Source: UBA993 sp964436815 (GTDB taxonomy: Bacteria; Bacillota; Dethiobacteria; DTU022). Taken from it: a stretch of DNA of 33,165 nt. Each line of letters opens with the position of its first letter. Position 1 is the stretch's first letter. The notes under the pieces are model-generated. The model searched no databases. It saw nothing but the letters and a program-made list of their open reading frames with translations, and was not told the origin of the DNA. This document shows, piece after piece, positions 1 to 6,916 of the stretch. A program made the translations under genes and the position numbers. Location of the stretch: contig CAYTER010000023.1 of assembly GCA_964436815.1 (NCBI GenBank), forward strand, positions 1 to 33,165, given 5' to 3'.

Positions 1-2
1 TT

Positions 3-386
3 CAGTCTAAAGTTAAAAAAGAGTTGGGTATTGATCTTGAGGTCATGATTTATGGTGATGGTGCATATCTTGACCCTTCGAGCGGCATTTACGAGCTGGC
101 TGATCCCCGTGCGGCCTTTGCCGCCACCGATGGTTTGGATTGTTACAGGGAAGGAATTAAATACAAGTACCTGGCCGATCATTGCTACCACGAAGAACAA
201 AAGAGTATTGATGAAATTGAAGCGATCATGGCGGAAAGCGTCAGAAACGATCTGCCTTTAGATGCGCTGGCCAAGGAAGGGACGACTCCCCGGAAGATGG
301 AAGATGTTTTGGCCAGCCTGGCTGATCTAATTAGTGGGTCGGCAGATGCCGGAACACCGGTGGTTATTGTCAGGGGTTTCCTGTAA
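3..386 (+). CDS. CofE-like F420-0:gamma-glutamyl ligase family protein, 3' end only
   Basis: The reading frame is open to the left edge, so only the last ~127 residues are present and the true start lies outside the window. The visible part has a GDGAYLDPSSGIYELADP segment, followed by a KYLAD stretch and a C-terminal VVIVRGF. This pattern resembles the C-terminal half of the coenzyme F420-0:L-glutamate ligase (CofE/FbiB-type) family, whose members add glutamate to a phospholactyl-flavin. Many Clostridia carry such a paralogue without evident F420 synthesis, so the substrate here is uncertain. It converges on lnt with only about 20 bp between the two stop codons. Family assignment is from remembered motifs; moderate confidence. 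Confidence 0.6.
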   Translation, partial: QSKVKKELGIDLEVMIYGDGAYLDPSSGIYELADPRAAFAATDGLDCYREGIKYKYLADHCYHEEQKSIDEIEAIMAESVRNDLPLDALAKEGTTPRKMEDVLASLADLISGSADAGTPVVIVRGFL

Positions 387-407
387 AAGATCATGAATAG
401 GGCGCGC

Positions 408-1946
408 TCATCCGGTTGATTTATTTTTTGTCAGGATTAGATAAGCCAAACCGGCAAACAGGATAATTGCCCAGAAGGCCGGAAAATAATCGCCCCATAA
501 TTGGTATAATGTCTGCCTTTTTAATAAGGGCAGGGTGGTAACAATCGTATCTTCCACCTCTTTACCGGTCCGGAAAAGTTCCCGACCCAAGTAATCAAAT
601 GATATAGTAATGCCGCTGTTTGCAACCTGCGTCAGCCCGATACCCATTTCTGCAGCCCGGATTGCTCCAACCTGGGCATGCTGCTCCAGGCCGATGGAGC
701 GGCCAAACCAGTTGTCATTGGTTAAGATAAAAAGGTGTTCCGCTCCTTTCCGGGCAATCAGCCTGGTGTGATCGCCAAAGTACGATTCAAAACAGATTGC
801 GCCTCCCAGCCTGGCTCCATCAATTTCAAATAGGGTAACCTGCTCTCCTGCGCTGTAGCTGCCAAGCAGCATATCCAGTTTTAAAAGGCGGTTTAAATAC
901 TGTTCAGCCGGGAAAAACTCAACGAAGGGAACCAGCCTCTGCTTATGATAGAGAGGAATATTATCCTGCTGAGGCTTGTATAAAAGGATAGTATTAAACA
1001 GATCATCATCAAAACGAGTCCGGGCCCCATAGAGCAGGGGCAGCTCAAATGTACTCTCTCCTGCAGCCAGTAAATGAAAATGCTTCTCGCCATCCCTGAA
1101 ATCAAGATCAACGACTGTCTCCGGCCACACCACCAAATCAACAGAGGGGTTCTCCACAAGAGCCAACCTGGTTTGGTTCAGGTAACGCTTGCCGATTTGC
1201 TCTTTTTCGCTCGCCATTATTTCTGCTGCTGTACTGTTGCCCTGCACCAGGATCACATCAAGGCTTTGGTCTTCATTATCCAGGGCGAAATAGCGGGGTG
1301 CCAGAAGACCGGCAGAGAAAATCAGCACTATAATAACTGCATGACTGGTTTTAGTGTATCTATTCAACCCCTTTTGCCCGACAAAGAGCAGTAAGGTTTG
1401 AAAGTAGACCATTAAAAATGGCAGCCCCCAGTAACCGTAAAGGGAAGCGAGCCCCAGTATAAAGGAATAGTTCCACTGGCTGTAGCCTAAGTAACCAACG
1501 TTATAAGCCATAAAACTTAACGATCTCAGATACTCCGCTAACAACCAGATAACCGGCACCGCCAGGATTAAGAACCAGGTTTTCCCCTGCCTGGCTACAA
1601 AGCTTGTCAAACAGGCGAAAAGCCCATAAAAAATGCTTAAATATATGATCAGGGCAATCATGGTCAGCAGACCCAGACTTAAACCTAAGTATGGAAAAAG
1701 AACATTTGTCAGATAAAAATTTAAATAGAGATTGAATGGAAGGGCAAACAGAAAACCGGCAGTAAAAGCTTGCCGGGGTTTAAGCTGAAGACAGCTGTTG
1801 ATTAGAGGGATCAGGGCAACCCAGGCAATGACCCCAATATCAAAGGGAGGATAGGCAAAAATTAGCAGCAAACCTGAGAAGATAGCGGCTCCATAATAGC
1901 GGAACTTGTCTCGATGATGAATATTTATATTTTTGTCCGCAACCAT
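408..1946 (-). CDS. lnt: Apolipoprotein N-acyltransferase
   Basis: This enzyme transfers an acyl chain from a phospholipid to the free amino group of the lipoprotein N-terminal cysteine, in the membrane with the active site outside. The 512-residue product has about six hydrophobic segments in residues 15-215 and a carbon-nitrogen hydrolase (nitrilase-fold) domain from about 228 to 470, then a last membrane segment near 488-505. The catalytic triad is visible as Glu276 (VVWPETVVD), Lys335 (HKQRLVPF) and Cys385 (GAICFESYFG), close to the E. coli positions 267/335/387. The ATG is preceded by GGTGGAG at 6 nt. Three lipoproteins with clear lipoboxes occur in the same window and could be substrates. 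A canonical Lnt is uncommon in Gram-positive bacteria, which often use other N-acylation systems. Confidence 0.93.
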   Translation of the reverse strand: MVADKNINIHHRDKFRYYGAAIFSGLLLIFAYPPFDIGVIAWVALIPLINSCLQLKPRQAFTAGFLFALPFNLYLNFYLTNVLFPYLGLSLGLLTMIALIIYLSIFYGLFACLTSFVARQGKTWFLILAVPVIWLLAEYLRSLSFMAYNVGYLGYSQWNYSFILGLASLYGYWGLPFLMVYFQTLLLFVGQKGLNRYTKTSHAVIIVLIFSAGLLAPRYFALDNEDQSLDVILVQGNSTAAEIMASEKEQIGKRYLNQTRLALVENPSVDLVVWPETVVDLDFRDGEKHFHLLAAGESTFELPLLYGARTRFDDDLFNTILLYKPQQDNIPLYHKQRLVPFVEFFPAEQYLNRLLKLDMLLGSYSAGEQVTLFEIDGARLGGAICFESYFGDHTRLIARKGAEHLFILTNDNWFGRSIGLEQHAQVGAIRAAEMGIGLTQVANSGITISFDYLGRELFRTGKEVEDTIVTTLPLLKRQTLYQLWGDYFPAFWAIILFAGLAYLILTKNKSTG

Positions 1947-2032
1947 CTATTACTCCACCTGCCTCTTTCTTAAGAAACAATTTACCACAACTGCGCTTAA
2001 CTTAAAAATCGGTTACCGGAGCTGATCCAGAC

Positions 2033-2061
2033 TTGACCGGCAGAGTCCGGAATGATATAAA
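2033..2061 (+). promoter_or_regulatory. sigmaA-type promoter for the marR-like gene
   Basis: TTGACC (2033-2038), a 17-bp spacer and TATAAA (2056-2061) point at the MarR gene. Transcription would begin near 2068, leaving a leader of about 50 nt containing GTTAAC and an AT-rich stretch that could hold an operator. The promoter supports the view that the gene begins well upstream of the first ATG at 2295. Confidence 0.7.
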
Positions 2062-2117
2062 TAATTAAACCAGTTAACAGTTTACTTTTACAACTATGTG
2101 AATGGGAGAGGGCTGTC

Positions 2118-2585
2118 ATCAACGATAACGGTTTAATAGAATACATAAAAGAGCTTGATCATGTTTTCAGCCGTCTGATCTACAGGGTCAGAGTTCTTCA
2201 CAACCGTTACACAGTCGATGAAATAACCGATACCCAGTTTATAGTTTTACGATCGCTGCGTAAGGGTCCCTGCAATACTTCTTTCCTGGCTCATATGTTA
2301 GGGGTAACTTTAAGTGCGGTCACTGCTTTGATTAACCGCTTACATCGGATGGGGCTTGTTACGCGGGAGCGCCACGAAAAAGACCGCCGCCAGGTTTGGA
2401 TTACCATTACCCCCAAAGGGATAAAGCTTTTAAGCGAAGTAGAGGAAAAACGGAACCTGCTGCTGGCGCTGTACCTGGCTAAAGTTCCAAAAGATGAAAG
2501 GCAGCAACTTTTACGACTTTTACAGAACGCCGTGCTTCTCTTCGAGCAGGAAGATATACTCGAAGCTGAAGAAAATCTGACCTGA
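2118..2585 (+). CDS. MarR-family transcriptional regulator, probable non-canonical ATC start
   Basis: This is a DNA-binding repressor-type winged-helix protein. The frame encodes helix 1 (IEYIKELDHVFSRLIYRVRV), a TDTQFIVLRSL helix, the recognition helix around SAVTALINRL and the wing RERHEKDRRQVWITITPKG, followed by the C-terminal dimer helix. The first ATG in frame (2295) would delete helices 1-3, so the gene must start earlier. No ATG, GTG or TTG exists in frame between the upstream stop (2058) and 2295. ATC at 2118 lies 5 nt after GGGAGAGGG (2104-2112), a convincing ribosome site, giving a 155-residue protein of normal MarR length. A sequencing indel near 2100-2118 is the alternative. Possible targets are the neighbouring lnt gene or itself; the ligand is unknown. 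Confidence 0.8.
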   Translation: MNDNGLIEYIKELDHVFSRLIYRVRVLHNRYTVDEITDTQFIVLRSLRKGPCNTSFLAHMLGVTLSAVTALINRLHRMGLVTRERHEKDRRQVWITITPKGIKLLSEVEEKRNLLLALYLAKVPKDERQQLLRLLQNAVLLFEQEDILEAEENLT

Positions 2586-2622
2586 TTGATTTAGCTATTG
2601 CTCGATAGTAATGAAAACACAG

Positions 2623-2654
2623 GCAGGGGATGATCGTTCATCCCCTGCTTTATT
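2623..2654. terminator. Bidirectional rho-independent terminator
   Basis: An 11-bp perfect stem (GCAGGGGATGA / TCATCCCCTGC) with a 4-nt loop is followed by TTTATTA. It sits between the convergent marR-like and DUF4349 genes. Confidence 0.8.
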
Positions 2655-2689
2655 AATGCGCCCTAACTTTTTACCGGCAGAGTCTGGCA

Positions 2690-3631
2690 CTATTCACTTT
2701 TCTTTTCGGCGGATTCTTTCTTTTTTCTGGATATCTTCCGGCTAATTAAAATGATTAAATAGATGATCAATGCGAGCAGTGCAAATACCGGAATCAAAGC
2801 AACAAGGGCAACTGCCACAGACGAAATCGCCCGGAAAACAAAATTGATTCCACCGACAAAGGCCTGGAGCAATCTTTCCCCGAACTTGTCAAAGGCACCG
2901 GGGGATATGGTTTGAGTCGGTATAATTTCTTCCCTTAAGCTGATATTAATTGTTGAATAACTGACCTGGTCTTTTAAGTAATTGAACTGGGAGGTCATTG
3001 ATTCAATTTCGCCCCGCACCCGGAAAAGCTCACGCTCAACTTCAAGCACTTCTTCCACATTTTCAGCCATTTCCAGGATCTCAACCAGCCTGGCTTCCTG
3101 TGCTTTCTGGTTATTGAGCCGTGATTCAAGATCCACGTACTGCATGGTAACATCATCCTGGCCGGTTTGAATGTTTGCCGCTTTACCCAGAGGTTCTAGC
3201 TGGGACATCACTGCATCAAAGCGATCCTGCGGTACGCGGATTGTCAGGTTTGCTGCATAGAGCCCTTCCCTGAATTCGTAGACATTAGAGTAACTGATAA
3301 TGCCTTCGGCGGCAGTAACCAGCGTCTGAATTGTTTTTATGGTTTCCCTCGTATTTTCTACGGTTAAATCAATTGACCCGTTGCGAATGACAAAGCGCAG
3401 GGTGCTATCTCCAACGCCGCCATTAACCCGTTTAAGATCAGTGTAGCCCTGTTCTTCATCAAAAACAGCCATGTCACCGCCAGGAGCGGGAGCAGAGCTT
3501 TCTTCGGCATAATCATAAGAGGCTTGCGGCGAAGGCAGCACTCCTGCTGCACCGCATGAGGTCAGCAACAACCCGGTCAGACAAATGATCAGAAGCAGTG
3601 CAGTTCCCAGGACAATTCTTTTTGTTGACAT
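2690..3631 (-). CDS. DUF4349 domain lipoprotein
   Basis: The 313-residue protein begins with a lipoprotein signal peptide with lipobox LLTSC, Cys26. After a short low-complexity linker there is a DUF4349 domain (about 75-230): RNGSIDLTVENTRETI, a YVDLESRLNNQKAQEARL segment and a predicted coiled coil at about 150-215 rich in Glu/Leu/Val heptads. A strong transmembrane helix follows at about 265-295 with a Lys/Arg-rich cytoplasmic tail. It is therefore anchored at both ends, with the domain outside the membrane. The ATG follows AAAGGAGGG at normal spacing. DUF4349 proteins have no established biochemical role. It stands alone between a terminator and the HutP gene, which is on the same strand about 105 bp upstream. 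Confidence 0.9.
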   Translation of the reverse strand: MSTKRIVLGTALLLIICLTGLLLTSCGAAGVLPSPQASYDYAEESSAPAPGGDMAVFDEEQGYTDLKRVNGGVGDSTLRFVIRNGSIDLTVENTRETIKTIQTLVTAAEGIISYSNVYEFREGLYAANLTIRVPQDRFDAVMSQLEPLGKAANIQTGQDDVTMQYVDLESRLNNQKAQEARLVEILEMAENVEEVLEVERELFRVRGEIESMTSQFNYLKDQVSYSTINISLREEIIPTQTISPGAFDKFGERLLQAFVGGINFVFRAISSVAVALVALIPVFALLALIIYLIILISRKISRKKKESAEKKSE

Positions 3632-3737
3632 TTTTACACCCTCCTTTTAACCTACCGACAAGTCATTCACTGATCAGGTTCCTGCCAAAAGCAGATAAAT
3701 AGCTGGTTTCAATGGGTGGTGATGGTTTCGACGTCAG

Positions 3738-4142
3738 CTATACCACCCGATGGCCCAGGCCAATGGCGATATCGTTGCGATGCAAGAGGCCGATACCAAA
3801 AAATATGGCTACCGCTATGTGCGTACCGCCCCTGGCAATGCCTACTTTACCGCCCACATTTAAGCCCAGTGCCTTGGGCATAATCTGGACCAACGCTTCT
3901 CTTGTCGCTCCGGCGACTGCGCCATCCGAGTGACTCGAATCATCAATCAGTTTTTCACGTTTGGATGCAACAACTGCTCTTTCGACTACTTTTTGCAGTG
4001 AGCTTAAAAATTCGCCCCCGTAATCAACGGCAAGGGATTGAATTCCCTCATCGAGGTGGATTTTTTTTAACTCCATTTCCGCTTCCCTGGTAGCGGTCAT
4101 GGCGATACTGATTGCTGCCTGGGCAACATCCCTGCTTTCCAT
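3738..4142 (-). CDS. HutP-family RNA-binding antiterminator-like protein
   Basis: HutP of Bacillus binds histidine and Mg2+ and then a hairpin in the hut leader mRNA, preventing termination. This 134-residue protein shows the HutP core near its C-terminus: GLNVGGKVGIARG, HIAVAIFFGIGLLH and the terminal AIGLGHRVV, with several histidines at positions used for ligand and metal binding in the family. The N-terminal half (DVAQAAISIAMTATREAEMEL) is helical. I choose ATG at 4142 rather than the upstream TTG at 4151 because GGGGG lies 8 nt before the ATG. There is no hut or histidine gene nearby, so the RNA target is unknown. Confidence 0.8.
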   Translation of the reverse strand: MESRDVAQAAISIAMTATREAEMELKKIHLDEGIQSLAVDYGGEFLSSLQKVVERAVVASKREKLIDDSSHSDGAVAGATREALVQIMPKALGLNVGGKVGIARGGTHIAVAIFFGIGLLHRNDIAIGLGHRVV

Positions 4143-4291
4143 TTTCTGCAACCCCCGTTAACCGGTATTTACCTAATTATCAGCCCTATGAAACTAAAGA
4201 GCAAGTGCAAATTCCATTTTTTAAATTTCCCGGTCTGCAATAACCGAAGCCTCAATGTTGGTTATGATATAATTCAAGAGGAGGGAATATG

Positions 4292-4852
4292 ATGAAAGAA
4301 AACTATTGCAGCACCTGTGGCCAGGAATTGAGATCAAGCGATTTATCAGTACGCTGCAGACTTTGTATGCGCAACTATCACTCACGCTGTTGGGAAAAAA
4401 CCGGCGGTTGCACCACCTGGGGCTGTGCCGGAAAACCTGAGATCAGAAACAGCGGTGAAGGCCCTGAATATAAACGGTGCCCCTACTGTGGAGAAGAAAT
4501 CATCAGCTTTGCCGTGAAATGCCGCTATTGCCGCTCACTCATCGATCCACAGGCAGCTGCAGTTGAAGAAAGCCGCTATCGCGATCAGGCGGATAGCGAA
4601 ACGCAACCTTTTCGAAAAGATCCAATCCTGACCGGGTTGATAAACCTGATCTTCCCTGGAGCCGGCTACATGTATATCGGGCAGTTCAGTAAAGGGCTTT
4701 TTTGGTTTCTGATTGCTGTCGCCGCCTGGTTTTTTACGCGCGGCCTGGGTTTGATCGCCGTTTATCTTTGGGTAATGTATGATTCGGCAAGACAGGCGAT
4801 GGTTGTTAACCGTAACTCAAGCCCGCTCCGTAAATTTGGCCAGCGACCATAA
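4292..4852 (+). CDS. Zinc-finger (prokaryotic RING-like plus zinc ribbon) membrane protein
   Basis: The protein has three parts. Residues 5-45 carry CSTC, CRLC, H, C and CTTWGC, a cross-brace spacing like the prokaryotic RING/PHD-type finger. Residues ~63-90 form a zinc ribbon, CPYC...CRYC. From about 112 there is a two-helix hydrophobic region: GLINLIFPGAGYMYIGQFSKG, a helix, then a GLGLIAVYLWVMYDSARQA helix, similar to TM2-type modules. Of two adjacent ATGs (4289, 4292), the second has the better spacing (7 nt) from GGAGG at 4280-4284. Function is unknown; a membrane-associated adaptor is plausible. It is divergent from the HutP gene. Confidence 0.75.
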   Translation: MKENYCSTCGQELRSSDLSVRCRLCMRNYHSRCWEKTGGCTTWGCAGKPEIRNSGEGPEYKRCPYCGEEIISFAVKCRYCRSLIDPQAAAVEESRYRDQADSETQPFRKDPILTGLINLIFPGAGYMYIGQFSKGLFWFLIAVAAWFFTRGLGLIAVYLWVMYDSARQAMVVNRNSSPLRKFGQRP

Positions 4853-5117
4853 AGTAATTTACTGCTCCCCATTAAGTTATTAACCCCTGTAAAAAATCCA
4901 ATTATGACAATCAAGAGATGTATAAATATTATTTTATGCTTAAATATTTTGTTATTTAGGCAGGATTATTTTTGTTTAGAGCGAATATTGAGTTTTTATA
5001 AGCTGAAAAACCTAACCTCCTACTATATTATTACAGGGTTAAAACCCCTGTAATTTTTTTAACTGAATTATATATAAAAAATTTATAACATAAACTTTGG
5101 TGAAACTTTGGTGAAAC
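4853..5117. other. Long AT-rich intergenic stretch, no gene seen
   Basis: No convincing reading frame is found between the zinc-finger gene and the cold-shock promoter. The stretch holds a repeat of TTAACCCCTGTAA (from 4880) and, 150 bp later, a terminator hairpin built from the same sequence (5031-5060), then an 11-bp tandem repeat. The distance from the gene stop to the terminator is about 180 nt, so either a long 3' untranslated region or a small untranslated RNA could end there. Confidence 0.5.
5031..5060 (+). terminator. Rho-independent terminator
   Basis: The stem TTACAGGG / CCCTGTAA closes a 7-nt loop and is followed by a run of seven T. It would end transcripts coming from the zinc-finger gene or from a small RNA in the gap. 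The segment 4880-4892 can pair with the left arm of this stem, so an alternative fold is possible. Confidence 0.8.
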
Positions 5118-5119
5118 TT
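5092..5119 (+). repeat. Tandem 11-bp repeat next to the csp promoter
   Basis: Two perfect copies of AAACTTTGGTG (5092-5102, 5103-5113) are followed by a partial third copy, AAACTT, which runs into the -35 hexamer of the csp promoter. The period of one DNA helical turn suggests side-by-side protein binding sites. Confidence 0.8.
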
Positions 5120-5146
5120 GCATTGTTGAGCTATTTGTGATATAGT
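5118..5146 (+). promoter_or_regulatory. sigmaA-type promoter for the cold-shock gene
   Basis: TTGCAT (5118-5123), a 17-bp spacer and TATAGT (5141-5146). The start of transcription would be near 5153, which leaves a leader of about 125 nt before the cold-shock ATG. Confidence 0.75.
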
Positions 5147-5152
5147 GATTCC

Positions 5153-5276
5153 CGGTATTGAAAAGTAGGTAATGAACTGAAAAGAACTTAGCCCTCCGGT
5201 TGGGTACACAGGCAAGGTGCTTTAGGTTAATCCGCTTTTCATCCTAATTAAATTTTATTTTAAAGGAGATTTATGC
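5153..5276 (+). promoter_or_regulatory. Structured 5' leader of the cold-shock mRNA
   Basis: The leader contains CTGAAAAG (about 5176-5183) that can pair with CTTTTCAT (5235-5242), closing a domain with GC-rich inner segments (GCCCTCCGGTTGGG and ACACAGGCAAGG). Long leaders that refold with temperature are known for cspA-type genes. I compared it by eye with c-di-GMP, TPP, preQ1, SAM and fluoride riboswitch signatures and found no match. Confidence 0.5.
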
Positions 5277-5474
5277 ATGCAGGGTAAGGTAAAATGGTTT
5301 AATCCGGACAAGGGCTATGGTTTCATCGAAAGCGAAGAAGGCGTTGACGTATTCGTCCACTTTTCCGCTATTCAAACCGATGGGTTTAAAACCCTCGAAG
5401 AAGGACAGAGCGTAGAATTCGAAACAGTCGAAGGCGATCGTGGCAAGCAGGCTGCGAACGTAGTTCCTCTCTAA
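5277..5474 (+). CDS. Cold-shock domain protein (CspA family)
   Basis: This is a 65-residue single cold-shock (OB-fold) domain, the usual length. It carries GKVKWFN at the start, the RNP1 motif KGYGFI at 12-17 and the RNP2 motif VFVHF at about 25-29. Such proteins bind single-stranded RNA and DNA and melt RNA structures. The ATG at 5277 is chosen over an out-of-frame ATG at 5273; AAAGGAG lies 7 nt upstream. It is a single-gene transcript with its own promoter, a long leader and a strong terminator directly after it. Confidence 0.97.
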   Translation: MQGKVKWFNPDKGYGFIESEEGVDVFVHFSAIQTDGFKTLEEGQSVEFETVEGDRGKQAANVVPL

Positions 5475-5500
5475 ATCGTAAATAAAAAGCCATAAACTTG

Positions 5501-5535
5501 AAAGGGGTTATCTTAAAAGATAACCCCTTTTTTCC
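5501..5535. terminator. Strong rho-independent terminator
   Basis: A perfect stem AAAGGGGTTATCTT / AAGATAACCCCTTT with a two-nucleotide loop is followed by a T run. It ends the csp transcript and, on the other strand, can stop the fur transcript from the right. Confidence 0.93.
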
Positions 5536-5563
5536 GTTCAACCGATCCAGTTAATGATTTTGA

Positions 5564-5959
5564 TTAATGTTCGAGGCAGGACGGGCAAGTTCCGTAAAAA
5601 TCAAGGCGATGCTTTTCAGTTTTGTAAGAGGTGCTCTCTTCGATCACCTTGTTTAATTCAGAACATACGTCCAGGGGCAGGTCATCGATACAGCCACATT
5701 TTTCACAGATGAAATGATAGTGAGTGCAAGTGTTGCCGTCAAAACGGTCAAAACTGCTGCCTGCTTCGATTTTTTGGATCAGATTCTGGTCGATTAAAAT
5801 ATTTATATTGCGATAGACGGTCCCCATACTCAGGTTGTTAAAATCCTTTTTTAATTCATCGTAAATCCAGCTGGCGGTGGGGTGTGTATCTGTGCTGCGC
5901 AGCAGGCTTAAGATCTTTTCTCTTTGTCTGCTTCTTTTGTATTTATGCTTGTTGATCAT
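5564..5959 (-). CDS. Fur-family regulator, PerR-like
   Basis: This is a metal-dependent repressor with an N-terminal winged helix (residues ~8-70, TASWIYDELKKDF and SMGTVYRNINIL) and a C-terminal dimer domain. The structural zinc site is present as CEKC (85-88) and CPSC (125-128). The segment FDRFDGNTCTHYHF supplies Asp71/Asp74 and His80/His82, the arrangement used for the regulatory metal in PerR; His26 and Asp92/93 fit the remaining PerR ligands. This favours peroxide sensing over iron or zinc sensing, but the call is by motif only. A superoxide reductase and a ZIP transporter lie upstream on the same strand. Its promoter overlaps a palindrome (5991-6011), consistent with autoregulation. 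Confidence 0.88.
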   Translation of the reverse strand: MINKHKYKRSRQREKILSLLRSTDTHPTASWIYDELKKDFNNLSMGTVYRNINILIDQNLIQKIEAGSSFDRFDGNTCTHYHFICEKCGCIDDLPLDVCSELNKVIEESTSYKTEKHRLDFYGTCPSCLEH

Positions 5960-5990
5960 CTAAGCACCCCAAACTTCCGTTTAAATTTTT

Positions 5991-6029
5991 ACCGTTAATA
6001 ATCATAACGGTTTCAGATAAGATGGTCAA
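5991..6029 (-). promoter_or_regulatory. fur promoter with overlapping Fur/PerR-type operator
   Basis: On the minus strand TTGACC (6029-6024), a 17-bp spacer and TATGAT (6006-6001) form a near-consensus promoter. The palindrome ACCGTTA-N7-TAACGGT occupies 5991-6011 and covers the -10 box; its centre TTAATAATCATAA resembles the Fur/PerR box. A bound repressor here would block polymerase. Confidence 0.72.
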
Positions 6030-6070
6030 GTTTCGCCAGGGAATGAAAACTTAAACTGCTTTTATTGAAC

Positions 6071-6811
6071 TTAAAACCAGGCTGAAAAGAGCAGGCCCAG
6101 GATTGTTCCTGAAAAGATACCGATAATTGAAAAATGAGCACCTGCGCTTTCGTACGCATCGGGAATTAACTCGTCACAGACAATGTAAAGCATCGCGCCG
6201 GCAGCAAATCCGAGCGACAACCCTAGAACAAAAACGGATATGCTGCCAATCAGGGCGCCGATCAGCGCACCGAGGCCCATCGGCGTGCCTGAGAGGGCGG
6301 TGATGGCCAATACTTTGGCATAACTGCTGCCTCCCTGTTTAAGCGGAGCAGCAACCGCCATTCCTTCGGGGATATTGTGCAGGCCGATCAACAGTGCCAG
6401 GGAGATGCCGAGTTCCTGCGACCCTACAAAACCCGTGCCGATTGCCAGGCCTTCCGGCAGGTTGTGCAGGGCAATGCCCAGCGCCAGCAGGGTGCCTTTT
6501 TTCAGATAACCCTTGTAAGGGGTATCTTCATCGGTAATAGTATGCGTATGTGGCAGGTAGTGGTCAAGCAGGTAAAAGATAAACATTCCCAGGGCCAGGC
6601 CGGCAATAGTAGCCCAGTGGCCACTATAATAAATAGATTCTTCGATCAGCTCCATAAAAATGATGGAAAGCATCACTCCTGCAGCAAAAGCAAGGATAGT
6701 TCCGGTAAAACGCGGGGTCGGTCTTTTCACAAAAATAGAAAAAAGACCGCCTGCCCCGGTGCCTACTACCCCTGCCAATAGTCCCAGCAGTGTTACTTCT
6801 AACCAGTTCAT
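6071..6811 (-). CDS. ZIP-family metal transporter
   Basis: This 246-residue inner-membrane protein is predicted to move divalent metal (zinc, iron or manganese) into the cytoplasm. It shows about eight membrane segments. The two metal-site helices carry the ZIP signatures HNLPEG (116-121) and HNIPEG (145-150), and the loop between helices 3 and 4 has a short histidine motif (HTHT, 88-91). The length and motifs fit the GufA/ZupT branch. It is followed on the same strand by the PerR-like gene about 110 bp later, with that gene's own promoter in between, and preceded by superoxide reductase, from which a terminator hairpin separates it. Confidence 0.93.
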   Translation of the reverse strand: MNWLEVTLLGLLAGVVGTGAGGLFSIFVKRPTPRFTGTILAFAAGVMLSIIFMELIEESIYYSGHWATIAGLALGMFIFYLLDHYLPHTHTITDEDTPYKGYLKKGTLLALGIALHNLPEGLAIGTGFVGSQELGISLALLIGLHNIPEGMAVAAPLKQGGSSYAKVLAITALSGTPMGLGALIGALIGSISVFVLGLSLGFAAGAMLYIVCDELIPDAYESAGAHFSIIGIFSGTILGLLFSAWF

Positions 6812-6861
6812 CTGTTCACCATTCCCGGAAAAGATAGTTTAGGAATTAATCAGGACTACAC

Positions 6862-6893
6862 TTAAAGAAATCCCCGGCAGGGGATCTCTTTAA
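6862..6893 (-). terminator. Terminator after superoxide reductase
   Basis: The minus strand reads TTAAAGAGATCCCC, loop, GGGGATTTCTTTAA, a long stem with one mismatch ending in a T-rich tail. It lies between the superoxide reductase stop and the ZIP start. Confidence 0.65.
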
Positions 6894-6916
6894 GCGGATT
6901 TTAGCCAAGACTGTTA

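Noticed and set aside
893..1394. Reading frames of about 90-106 codons inside lnt on other frames
   Set aside because: They overlap a full conserved gene and have no recognisable motifs.
4265..4273. Extended -10 TGATATAAT before the zinc-finger gene
   Set aside because: The start of transcription would fall within the ribosome site and no -35 was found; too close to be useful.
5153..5276. Known riboswitch class in the csp leader
   Set aside because: By eye the conserved cores of c-di-GMP, TPP, preQ1, SAM and fluoride classes are not present.
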